In this document: positions 1 to 8,440 of the stretch, piece after piece
Position numbering within the stretch: position 1 is the stretch's first letter
Layout: every line of letters starts with the position of its first letter
Assembly: GCF_017255015.1 (NCBI RefSeq)
Contig: NZ_JAFKCS010000020.1
Span: forward strand, 1 to 36,850
Direction: 5' to 3'
Origin: Bowmanella yangjiangensis
GTDB taxonomy: Bacteria > Pseudomonadota > Gammaproteobacteria > Enterobacterales > Alteromonadaceae
DNA: 36,850 bases
The notes under the pieces: model-generated
The model's database searches: none
What the model was told of the DNA's origin: nothing
Seen by the model: the letters and a program-made list of their open reading frames with translations, nothing else
Program-made: the position numbers and the translations under genes

Positions 1-180
1 TCTTACATAGCCGGTGTCACTTCACAACCACGCAATCGTATGGGAAACGATATCGAAATCATCTCTGGTGGTAAAGGCACGGCTGATGAGAAATTCAAAG
101 CCCTGCAAGACGCCGGTGTTACTACCGTGCGTTCACTGGCTGATATCGGCAAAGCGCTGCGCGAGCGTACTGGCTGGTAA
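1..180 (+). CDS. sucD: Succinyl-CoA ligase alpha subunit, C-terminal end (partial)
   Basis: Only the last 59 codons are present; the gene begins outside the window. The frame reads SYIAGVT at the start, [11 protein letters not shown] in the middle and [11 protein letters not shown] near the end, the recognisable C-terminus of SucD, which with SucB makes succinyl-CoA synthetase of the TCA cycle. In E. coli this stretch carries RMGHAGAI, whose His (246/247) is phosphorylated during catalysis. Here the aligned residues are RMGNDIEI: codon 46-48 is AAC (Asn), and neighbouring residues also differ (TSQPRNR where APKGKR is usual). The frame is intact on both sides, so this is substitution, not a frameshift. 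A rho-independent terminator follows. Family assignment is firm; activity of this copy is doubtful if the sequence is right. Confidence 0.93.
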   Translation, partial: SYIAGVTSQPRNRMGNDIEIISGGKGTADEKFKALQDAGVTTVRSLADIGKALRERTGW

Positions 181-231
181 TTACCGGTTACGCGCTTCGG
201 GCCGTGAAATGCGAGCTTTGAGCTAAAAGTT

Positions 232-255
232 AAAAACCCGCTTCGGCGGGTTTTT
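232..255 (+). terminator. Rho-independent terminator after sucD
   Basis: A 10-bp perfect stem (AAAAACCCGC / GCGGGTTTTT) closes a TTCG tetraloop and ends in a T-run, about 50 bp after the sucD stop. It ends the sucD transcript and separates it from the AT-rich patch downstream. Confidence 0.93.
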
Positions 256-463
256 GTTTATTTGGGCCCTATGCTGTGAAGCCAGTTTATCTCAGTATGA
301 GCATCGAAAGACTTCCTGGGAAAAGCAAATTAAGGGCAGCCAAAGAGCAGCTGCAAGCGCGTTTTTGTGGAAGCCAGGTGTAATAAATCTGGGAGAAAAA
401 TTTATAGAGTACTTTTGGAATGGTAAGATATTCCCGTTCATTCTTCTCATAAGTGTATGACTT

Positions 464-1372
464 TTGAAATATTACTGTATTGCCTCTCCACACAAAAATG
501 AACTTTGGTATGACCATCGATTGTATGTAAACCTGAAAGAAGAGCTTTCTGCTTTGGGGTATCATTATCGCGCTGCCGCAAAGAACAGAATATATTTTCT
601 CGGTGCGCCTCAGAGGCATTTTTATCCAGAAGTTGGCAAGTTCGATCCTACGGCGAACAACATTGCTTTGGTCTATTGTCATCCTGAGAAGCTGAATAGA
701 TTAGATAGGTTTGAGCATGTCTTTGCTTGCAGCCGTGGCTTTAAGAGTTTTTTGGACTGGCAGAGATGGAAGAATTGGGAGATTTTTAAATCAGAGAAGC
801 CCTTTACGACGAAAAGACCTATTCAGATTATCCCTCCTTTTTCGTCCTTGAAACCGGCAGGTAATACAATGCCCCGGTATCAGTGTGATGTTTCGTTTAT
901 GGGGGTGCCTCGTATTAGACCTGCACTCGAAGCCGTGCTGCCGCTTGTGGATGAGCTGAATATCAAGTTAAATCTCTATGGCCCGGGCTGGCACAGTTAT
1001 CCGGGACAAGGCAACCCAGAGAAGTATTGGATTGCTAAGCAAATTCCTTATGAAGATATACCCAAGCTAGCATTGGGTAGCAAAGTTTGTTTGTTAGATC
1101 ACCACGACACTATGAACAAGATTGGCTCAATCAGTCATAAGTATGTTGACTTTGTGATGTCCGGAGGGTTTGTGGTGAGCGACTATAACCGAGATGCTGT
1201 GAAGAACTATAGCGGTATCTGCTTTAGTGAGCAGCGTCCACTCAAAAGTATTCTGAGCGAGTACTTAAATGATGAAGAAAAGCGGCGCAGACACGTGTTA
1301 AAACAGCAATCAATAATGGAAAAGCAGACAACGAAAATTGCTGCTGAGCGTTTAGCCAGTTGCTTTGTGTAG
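464..1372 (+). CDS. CgeB-like glycosyltransferase (GT-B fold, family 1-like)
   Basis: A 302-residue protein. The second half carries the pattern of CgeB/YkvP-type glycosyl transferase domains: LYGPGW (about residues 170-175), a middle segment on cell-surface-type 'KVCLLDHH', then the HKYVDFVMSGGFVVSDYN stretch corresponding to the donor-nucleotide-sugar site of family 1 enzymes. The N-terminal half is the less conserved acceptor-side Rossmann domain. Probable role: transfer of a sugar in surface polysaccharide or glycan synthesis; donor and acceptor cannot be read from sequence. The start is a TTG: a stop lies two codons upstream in frame, and the nearest in-frame Met is about 130 residues in. 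No good ribosome site is seen before the TTG, so expression may be weak. The gene is AT-richer than its flanks and lies with the broken DUF5672 gene, suggesting joint acquisition. Confidence 0.75.
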   Translation: MKYYCIASPHKNELWYDHRLYVNLKEELSALGYHYRAAAKNRIYFLGAPQRHFYPEVGKFDPTANNIALVYCHPEKLNRLDRFEHVFACSRGFKSFLDWQRWKNWEIFKSEKPFTTKRPIQIIPPFSSLKPAGNTMPRYQCDVSFMGVPRIRPALEAVLPLVDELNIKLNLYGPGWHSYPGQGNPEKYWIAKQIPYEDIPKLALGSKVCLLDHHDTMNKIGSISHKYVDFVMSGGFVVSDYNRDAVKNYSGICFSEQRPLKSILSEYLNDEEKRRRHVLKQQSIMEKQTTKIAAERLASCFV

Positions 1373-1504
1373 GTTTGAGTTTGTGCAAGTTACTTTTATT
1401 TATCTATTCCAGTCTAATTTTATTCGGATTTTAATAGAATTATTTATATAGGAATAATGTTTATCTAATTGATTCTGTAACTTTGTTAAAGGAATAATGA
1501 TTAA

Positions 1505-2374
1505 ATGTATACGCCTGAATTTTTTCGCTCTCATTTTCTCAATAATGAGTGTTTCAATGAAACAGGGGGGAGTTTTAATTCTGTTGTGAAAGAGTTTTGT
1601 GAAAAACTCACCCCTAGAGAGAAGAATAATTCTATCGGGATTGATTTTAGGGAATTCATAGATTGCAAAAAGGAGTGTGAATTTCTTGATGATGAGGTTG
1701 CGGGAGTAATAATTGAGAGTTGAGACCATCCTTATCTAGATGTGCTAGTCCTCGAGTTTTACAATATGCTTAAAATACCTATCCAAGTATTTCACGGGCC
1801 TTCTAGTAAGTATAAGCTGTTAGAAGGGGGGCTTGGTTCTCTTGTTGATAGTGGTATTGTTAAATTAACTCCTTTGAAGTCTGACAGACTGAAGGCCAGC
1901 TCTTATAATGCACTTTTGTTGTCACGTGAATTTTGGTCTCAAATAATTGGTCGAAAGAAAATACTTATTTTTCAGACGGACGCAATACTCTGTAGAAATT
2001 CAGATTATAAATTGGATGATTTTTTATGTTTCGATTATATTGGTTCAAAATGGCCTAATGAGAGAGCAATTGGAGTTTGCGTGGAAGGTGGAAATGGTGG
2101 CTTTAGTTTGAGAGATTGGCATGCCTGTTATAAGGTTCTTGAACTGTTCCCTTCGCAGTACTGGAGTGGTGCAGAAGATACGTACTTTGCTTTTTTTCTT
2201 GAGGTGGCAGGTTTTAATGTCGCCAGTAATAATGACTGCGAAAAGTTTAGCACTCAACACCAGTTCGTAAGGAAAAGCTTCGGTGCACACAATATTAGAC
2301 TTTTAAAACAGGAAGAGAAAAAAAGATTTCTGGAGTATTGTCCCGAGGCAAAAAGAATTTTGAGTAGGGTGTAA
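1505..2374 (+). pseudogene. DUF5672 family protein, interrupted by an in-frame TGA
   Basis: Two pieces, 1505-1723 and 1724-2374, are in the same frame and join into one 290-codon gene if the TGA at 1721-1723 is read through. The junction reads VIIES-stop-DHPYLDVLVLEFYN, where the family usually has an E-S-R-P/H-type segment; a CGA or AGA Arg codon changed by one base would give this stop. The downstream part has the family landmarks ILIFQTDAILCR, YIGSKWP and GGNGGFSLR, then WSGAEDTYFAFF. DUF5672 proteins accompany glycosyltransferases and are thought to be GT-A-like sugar transferases; the exact reaction is unknown to me. A ribosome site (AAAGGA, about 1488-1493) precedes the ATG at 1505. The second piece could start internally but would lack the first strand of the fold. 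A sequencing error is the simplest alternative. Confidence 0.8.
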
Positions 2375-2549
2375 AGATACTTCTTGCTATTTCTTTTTAT
2401 CTATTGAGCATGGACAGTTTTTCCTTGCTCACAGGCAGTGCTGATTGTCATCTTTTGCGTCTAATGCCTTGTTCGTGAGGATAAGAGTTATGCCGTTTGG
2501 CGTATTCAGCGGGTAAAATAGTCTGGTTTGTTTAAGGAGAAGCTTTTAG

Positions 2550-3077
2550 ATGTTGAGAGATAACCAAACCCGCTACGGTGCTATTTCCAGACTATTACAT
2601 TGGGGAATGGCGTTGTTGATAGTGTGGCAATGCGGTAGTTCATCTGCGCGTTTTTTTATGGAAGATAGCGCCATTGAACAGTTTATGTGGCCAACTCACA
2701 AACCGGTTGGTTTGCTGATCTTTGTGTTTATGGTAATTCGTATTGTGTGGGCTGTTATGCATATGTCCAGCCGTCCTGCTGCCGTGAATATGCTGGCAAA
2801 ATTGGGTCATATCGCGTTGTATGCTTTCCTGTTTGCTGTGCCGCTGTTTGCCTTGCTTCGTCAATACGGTTCAGGGCGGACATTCGAGGCCTTTGGCATC
2901 ACAGTAATGCCTGGCTTTGAAGGTGAGAAGATCGAATGGATGCTTGAGCTAGGCAATAACTGGCATGGCCTGCTGGGTTGGACATTGTTTGCTTTTGTTG
3001 CGGGTCATATATTGATGGCTTTTGTGCATCGCTATGATGCGGGTAAGCAAGACATTATCCGTAGAATGTGGCGATAA
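2550..3077 (+). CDS. Cytochrome b561 family, diheme membrane electron carrier
   Basis: 175 residues with four hydrophobic segments (about 15-33, 50-70, 85-105, 140-160). Candidate heme-ligand histidines sit where the CybB family has them: His17 (LLHWGMA), His50 (WPTHKPVG), His139 (NNWHGLLGW) and His153 (VAGHILMA). The family moves electrons from ubiquinol in the inner membrane; E. coli CybB is a superoxide:ubiquinone oxidoreductase. The start is supported by AAGGAG at 2534-2539, ten bases before the ATG. It is a single-gene unit closed by a strong terminator. Base composition returns to the normal level of the window here, marking the end of the AT-rich patch. Confidence 0.9.
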   Translation: MLRDNQTRYGAISRLLHWGMALLIVWQCGSSSARFFMEDSAIEQFMWPTHKPVGLLIFVFMVIRIVWAVMHMSSRPAAVNMLAKLGHIALYAFLFAVPLFALLRQYGSGRTFEAFGITVMPGFEGEKIEWMLELGNNWHGLLGWTLFAFVAGHILMAFVHRYDAGKQDIIRRMWR

Positions 3078-3140
3078 GGGCAAAAACAAGCGAAGTATTC
3101 TGAGCCCGCTCGGCTTTCGAATTATTTTTTTGTGATTGAA

Positions 3141-3167
3141 GCCGCCTGTTATGCAGGCGGCTTTTTT
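3141..3167 (+). terminator. Rho-independent terminator after cytochrome b561
   Basis: Perfect 8-bp GC-rich stem GCCGCCTG / CAGGCGGC with loop TTATG, followed by six Ts. Confidence 0.93.
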
Positions 3168-3170
3168 GTT

Positions 3171-3542
3171 AAGGCTGATACCTTGGTCAGACAGTTTGAT
3201 TTTAGTTACTAAGCGTTTTTCTGATTCATTGTGTTGGCATAACTAGGTAAGCGAACTTTTTACTGAGTTCTAAAGCGTCAAAATGTCTAGCTATCTGAAA
3301 CGACAGACGGATAACGAGCCTACCAATATGAACTATATTGAGAAGCGATGCTGGCGTGGGGTTGCATGGTCTGGTTTAAATCAATGAGGGAGCATATTTG
3401 ATGAGGTATTTCAGTTCTAAAACGTTGACCTTTGTCACAATTGCGTTTCTGGCGGCCGGTCTCTACCAAAGGTAAACATCCTGCTTAGTGAGTATTTTTG
3501 CAATATCTATATTCTGAGCCTGACTGGCGTGTTGGAGGTGTT
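3171..3542. other. Intergenic stretch upstream of the serine hydrolase
   Basis: About 370 bp with no gene of ordinary size. It holds one possible micro-ORF (3401-3475, listed separately) and otherwise no clear promoter, repeat or RNA motif that I can defend. Confidence 0.5.
3401..3475 (+). CDS. Possible 24-residue hydrophobic small protein or signal-peptide remnant
   Basis: An ATG with a good ribosome site (GAGGGAG at 3386-3392, eight bases upstream) opens a 25-codon frame ending in TAA. The peptide begins MRYFSSK, has a hydrophobic core LTFVTIAFLAAG and ends LYQR, i.e. a positively charged start followed by a membrane-like segment. It could be a small membrane protein, a leader peptide ahead of the serine hydrolase, or the surviving signal peptide of a lost exported protein. 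No homolog is recognised. Coding status is uncertain. Confidence 0.3.
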   Translation: MRYFSSKTLTFVTIAFLAAGLYQR

Positions 3543-4874
3543 ATGAAAAAGCTATGCGGTATTGGTGGTTTGGCTATGGGAGTGGGCATTTTGCTGGTTA
3601 GCCAAGCCGTGGCGAACACTGTGTCAGATTTTCCTGATGCGCGACAAAGTGACCCTGCTAAGTTGGGTTGGATGGTTGGGTCTCCGCCGCCTGCGGACAA
3701 GATTCTTCGTTTCGACGACGGCAGTTACTTTCGTTTTCCACAAATGCGCTGGAGTGTATCGAACTTCCGACAACTGATGCCTACCGTTAATGTCTCCAGA
3801 GGGATCGGTAACCCCTCTCCACTTAAGGCTAAGTTGCGCGATGATCTGGATGAGGTGCAGTTTACGCCTATTGGACGCACCTCTGCTATGACCTGGCAGG
3901 CATCGCTACTGGAAAACTATACCGACGGTATCTTGGTTATGCACAAAGGCACTGTTGTGTATGAGCGTTATTTCGGTGTGTTAACGCCACAGGGACAGCA
4001 TGCTGCGATGTCTGTCACCAAAACCTTCGTTGGGACGCTGGCAGCGTTACTGGTGGCTGAAGGGAAACTGATACCGGAACGAAAGGTGTCTGAATATGTG
4101 CCGGAACTTGAGGCGTCTGCATTCGGCTCTGCGACGGTCAGGCAGGTTATGGATATGACCACCGGCATCCGCTTCAGCGAAGATTATGCCGATCCTAACG
4201 CCGAAGTGTGGGCCCATGCAGCAGCGGGGAATCCGCTACCCAAGCCAGCGGATTATCAGGGACCTCGCTCCTATTACGACTTTCTGAAAACCGTAACTGA
4301 CGAGGGTAAGCACGGTACAGCCTTTCATTATCGCACCGCCAATACCGATGTTCTGGGCTGGATACTCGCCAGAGTGACAGGTAAGCATGTCGCGCAGTTG
4401 TTGTCGGAGCGAATCTGGCAAAAAATGGGGATGGAGCAGGATGCTTATATGTCGGTGGACTCCATAGGCACGCCCTTTGCTGGCGGGGGACTGAATTTGG
4501 GCCTGCGAGATTTGGCCCGTTTTGGGGAAACGATTAGAAATGATGGTTATTTCAATGGACAGCAAATATTGCCGAAGTCTGTGATTGCTGATATTCGCAA
4601 AGGAGCAAGCCAAACGGATTTTGCAGCCGCCGGTTATGCCTTGCTAAAAGGCTGGAGTTACCGGAATATGTGGTGGGTCACCCACAATGCTCACGGTGCA
4701 TTTATGGCCCGGGGCGTTCATGGGCAGGCGTTATACATTGATCCAAAAGCCGAAATGGTCATCGCCCGGTTTGCCAGTCACCCGGTAGCGGGTAATGCCG
4801 CTAATGATCCCATATCGCTAGCGGCCTATCAGGCATTGGCTGAACATTTGCTTAGCGAGCAAACCACGCCCTGA
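3543..4874 (+). CDS. Exported serine hydrolase, beta-lactamase class C / 6-aminohexanoate-dimer hydrolase type
   Basis: 443 residues. MKKLCGIGGLAMGVGILLVS followed by QAVA is a signal peptide with likely cleavage after AVA, so the enzyme is periplasmic or secreted. The beta-lactamase-fold catalytic S-x-x-K is Ser157-Val-Thr-Lys160 (AMSVTKTFVGTL); a Tyr at 263 (HYRTANTDVLGW) matches the general-base Tyr of the family, and a later RGVHGQ stretch occupies the KTG-equivalent position. Closest remembered relatives are esterase/amide hydrolases of the EstB and NylB type rather than true beta-lactamases; the substrate is unknown. The ATG at 3543 is preferred because GGAGG lies at 3534-3538 and the signal peptide begins there; an extension to 3498 would put non-signal residues in front. 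Confidence 0.88.
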   Translation: MKKLCGIGGLAMGVGILLVSQAVANTVSDFPDARQSDPAKLGWMVGSPPPADKILRFDDGSYFRFPQMRWSVSNFRQLMPTVNVSRGIGNPSPLKAKLRDDLDEVQFTPIGRTSAMTWQASLLENYTDGILVMHKGTVVYERYFGVLTPQGQHAAMSVTKTFVGTLAALLVAEGKLIPERKVSEYVPELEASAFGSATVRQVMDMTTGIRFSEDYADPNAEVWAHAAAGNPLPKPADYQGPRSYYDFLKTVTDEGKHGTAFHYRTANTDVLGWILARVTGKHVAQLLSERIWQKMGMEQDAYMSVDSIGTPFAGGGLNLGLRDLARFGETIRNDGYFNGQQILPKSVIADIRKGASQTDFAAAGYALLKGWSYRNMWWVTHNAHGAFMARGVHGQALYIDPKAEMVIARFASHPVAGNAANDPISLAAYQALAEHLLSEQTTP

Positions 4875-4927
4875 GTTGAAGGCTCTTATGACGGTTTTTT
4901 TATGCTGTATCGCGATATCCTTGCTTG

Positions 4928-4953
4928 CCCTCAGTAAAAATCTTTACTGAGGG
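4928..4953 (+). terminator. Hairpin after the serine hydrolase (possible terminator)
   Basis: A perfect 11-bp stem CCCTCAGTAAA / TTTACTGAGGG with a 4-base loop, 54 bp after the stop. No T-run follows, so it may act as a 3'-end stabiliser instead of an intrinsic terminator. Confidence 0.55.
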
Positions 4954-6704
<1,751 letters not shown>

Positions 6705-6742
6705 CTATATTGCGTTTTATGAATGTGGTGATGTTTTTGGTT

Positions 6743-6773
6743 AACTGAGCGTCAGAGCCCCTGAGGCTCAGTT
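6743..6773 (+). terminator. Hairpin terminator between convergent gdhA and the DUF3307 gene
   Basis: Outer stem AACTGAGC / GCTCAGTT, one G-G mismatch, then inner stem TCAG / CTGA around AGCCC. A short T-containing tail (ATTCTTG) follows. It could serve both converging genes. Confidence 0.6.
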
Positions 6774-6857
6774 ATTCTTGTTAGCCTTAAATTTAAAGCT
6801 GCCTTGCTTTGCCAGCTCAGAGAGTTGGGCTGAAAATCTGTGCTTTGGAGCTTCTGG

Positions 6858-7625
6858 CTACGAAGTCAATGCTGAATTAATTGCCAACCCAATCTCTAAT
6901 GTGGCCAGCCCCAACAGCAAACTAATACTGACACTAAGCAGGGTTCCCAGCATCACATATTCGGTGAGTCGTCGGTCTTTTTGGCGGGTAAGATCGCCAA
7001 ATCGAAAGACGGATTTGGCCGCCATTAAAAAGCCGATGCCGGAATATTGTCCCAGTAGTACAAAGGTCAGGATAAGCACTCGCTCCAGCACGCCGATAGC
7101 ATGACCGGCATTGGGTAAGCTGCCTTCGTTAATGTCTAGTGTCCACTTTCTAAGTAAAAGCGCAATCAAGACCGAACTGGGGCGCATAATCAGCAAATAG
7201 GCCAGCAGGACGAGCAGATGGGGGGGACTCCACAGCCAGGTCCACAGAGAAGCCAGCCATGGCCAGTATGATGACAGTTGCATGGCAATGGCCATCAGCA
7301 CGATGAAGTGTAGGAGTTGGTCCAGCAAAAAGTAACGGGCATAAGGCGGACAAAAGGATTTTGCCAAATCAATCAAATAATGGCTGATACCTACCAGCAG
7401 GGCTAACCAGATTGGCTGCCAGAATGCAGGACCCCAGCCGTATGCCCATTCCCAACTGAAAATAACCAACCAGGCGAGCAAGGCATGCACCAGGGCATGA
7501 CAAAATAATTTAGGGGAACGGTGGTGGTGAGCCAGGCGCTCATTAATCCAACTGACCGGGTGGAAGAAAAAGTCACCCAGCAAATGGGCGGTCAGCAACG
7601 CCAGGATAAGTAGCAGTTCATCCAT
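6858..7625 (-). CDS. DUF3307 family polytopic membrane protein
   Basis: 255 residues, largely hydrophobic, with about six to seven membrane segments. Conserved polar residues typical of the DUF3307 family lie inside or at the edges of these segments: His14 and Asp18 (AHLLGDFFFHP), His43 and His47 (CHALVHALL), His82 and Asp86 (SHYLIDLAKS), and Asp102 with His106 (LDQLLHF). The His/Asp pattern recalls membrane metal-dependent hydrolases, but no activity is established for the family. The start overlaps the end of the SatD gene by 8 bp, so the two are translationally linked and almost certainly one operon. In other bacteria SatD and DUF3307 genes are, to my recollection, frequent neighbours. Role inferred: membrane partner or effector of SatD. 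Confidence 0.85.
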   Translation of the reverse strand: MDELLLILALLTAHLLGDFFFHPVSWINERLAHHHRSPKLFCHALVHALLAWLVIFSWEWAYGWGPAFWQPIWLALLVGISHYLIDLAKSFCPPYARYFLLDQLLHFIVLMAIAMQLSSYWPWLASLWTWLWSPPHLLVLLAYLLIMRPSSVLIALLLRKWTLDINEGSLPNAGHAIGVLERVLILTFVLLGQYSGIGFLMAAKSVFRFGDLTRQKDRRLTEYVMLGTLLSVSISLLLGLATLEIGLAINSALTS

Positions 7626-8256
7626 GAAAATACCTGTCGGTTAATTGTTCGCTGTAAAGGATAACCTGCATCAGTAGATCATAGTGGCCCTGGTTAAGCA
7701 ACTTGGTTGCGTTAACTCTGGAGGTATGCAAGTGTTTGGCCACGGCTAAATGGCTTTTATCTTCAAGAAGCAGATATTCCTGTAAAGCCTGAGCCTGGCG
7801 CACTGTCATCTGTGATATCAGGGCATCGGTTTGGCGCAGAGTAATGCCCATATGCCAGTTAAAGTCATCCTCTGTACTTTGGACATTCATGCGCTGGCCC
7901 TGAGGCAGACTGTCCAACCCGGTACCCGATAAGGTAAAGGCTTCGCCTGTTGCACTTTTTACGTCCGGACGCGGGTTGCTGATAGTACCTATGCCCACAC
8001 TTAAGCGGCAATCTTGTAGCTGGCTGCGCATGGCGAGCCTAAGCAGGATAGCGCTGTGGGCCCAAGCTTGTGGTTTATTCAACAGGAGCTGGAAGGCATC
8101 ACCACGATAGACATTGTATTGTCCAGCGTCCCTGCGGCATAGATAGCGTAAGGTTTGGTCTAAAGCATAAAGTAAGGCGTCATATTCATTGGCAGGAATC
8201 TGGCTGGACGCCACTAAGTCGCCAGTTAAAACCGCATAGACTTTTGATTTTTTCAT
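7618..8256 (-). CDS. SatD family protein: cyclase/palm-like domain with C-terminal helix-turn-helix
   Basis: 212 residues. The opening VYAVLTGDLVASSQ is diagnostic of SatD. Residues 1-120 read like a class III nucleotidyl-cyclase/palm domain: Asp13 in the first strand, then a helix, Asp53 in VYRGDAFQLLL, a long helix, the strand RLSVGIGT (84-91) and GEAFTLSGTGLDSL (104-117). The tail (about 160-195, with VAKHLHTSRVNATKLL) looks like a sigma-region-4-type helix-turn-helix. The streptococcal sat locus gave the name (acid tolerance/secretion); the biochemical role is unknown. GGAGG lies just before the ATG inside an 18-bp palindrome. Three such palindromes cover the promoter, suggesting autoregulation by the HTH. 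The cyclase comparison is my inference from motif order. Confidence 0.85.
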   Translation of the reverse strand: MKKSKVYAVLTGDLVASSQIPANEYDALLYALDQTLRYLCRRDAGQYNVYRGDAFQLLLNKPQAWAHSAILLRLAMRSQLQDCRLSVGIGTISNPRPDVKSATGEAFTLSGTGLDSLPQGQRMNVQSTEDDFNWHMGITLRQTDALISQMTVRQAQALQEYLLLEDKSHLAVAKHLHTSRVNATKLLNQGHYDLLMQVILYSEQLTDRYFHG

Positions 8257-8274
8257 GTAACCTCCGGTGGTTAC
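8257..8274. promoter_or_regulatory. Palindromic operator 1 of the satD promoter (overlaps the ribosome site)
   Basis: GTAACC-N6-GGTTAC, 18 bp, immediately before the satD ATG on the minus strand. It contains the GGAGG ribosome site, so a bound repressor or a folded RNA hairpin could block translation start. Confidence 0.7.
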
Positions 8275-8284
8275 TTTTATGTAT

Positions 8285-8302
8285 GTAACCTAATTTAGTT
8301 AC
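8285..8302. promoter_or_regulatory. Palindromic operator 2 of the satD promoter (overlaps the -10 box)
   Basis: GTAAC-N8-GTTAC, 18 bp, exactly 28 bp from operator 1. The proposed -10 box lies inside it. Confidence 0.7.
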
Positions 8303-8320
8303 TTTTAGCCAGGTAATCAA
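8292..8320 (-). promoter_or_regulatory. Sigma-70 promoter for satD-DUF3307
   Basis: On the minus strand, TTGATT (complement of 8315-8320), a 17-bp spacer, and TAAATT (complement of 8292-8297). Each hexamer falls within one of the 18-bp palindromes, the normal arrangement for repression. Confidence 0.65.
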
Positions 8321-8330
8321 CTGGGGTTAC
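8313..8330. promoter_or_regulatory. Palindromic operator 3 of the satD promoter (overlaps the -35 box)
   Basis: GTAATC-N6-GGTTAC, 18 bp, one mismatch from the other arms, again exactly 28 bp from operator 2. It covers the -35 hexamer. Confidence 0.65.
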
Positions 8331-8392
8331 ATCAGTCGGGCGGGGCTCGGCTGTGAAAGCCGCTATCTGGCTGCTGTATTCCCGTCACAAAC

Positions 8393-8401
8393 TGGTATAC
8401 T
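8393..8401 (+). promoter_or_regulatory. Extended -10 promoter for glnS
   Basis: TGGTATACT fits the TGn-extended -10 consensus, 40 bp before the glnS ATG. The -35 region is weak, as is common for extended -10 promoters. Confidence 0.55.
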
Positions 8402-8440
8402 AGCGTTTTGTTGATAAACCTAATAACGACAGGGGTAGTA

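Noticed and set aside
254-460. 68-residue ORF directly upstream and in frame with the glycosyltransferase
   Set aside because: It overlaps the sucD terminator, has no recognisable motif and ends in a stop two codons before the TTG start; no sign it is a missing N-terminus.
1721-1723. UGA as a selenocysteine codon
   Set aside because: The expected residue here is Arg rather than Cys/Sec, and no SECIS-like hairpin is evident just downstream; a nonsense change or error is simpler.
2045-2290. Minus-strand ORF inside DUF5672
   Set aside because: No motif and no ribosome site; opposite to a recognisable family domain.
8352-8389. CRP-like half sites TGTGA and TCACA upstream of glnS
   Set aside because: The halves are 28 bp apart instead of 6, so they cannot form one CRP site.
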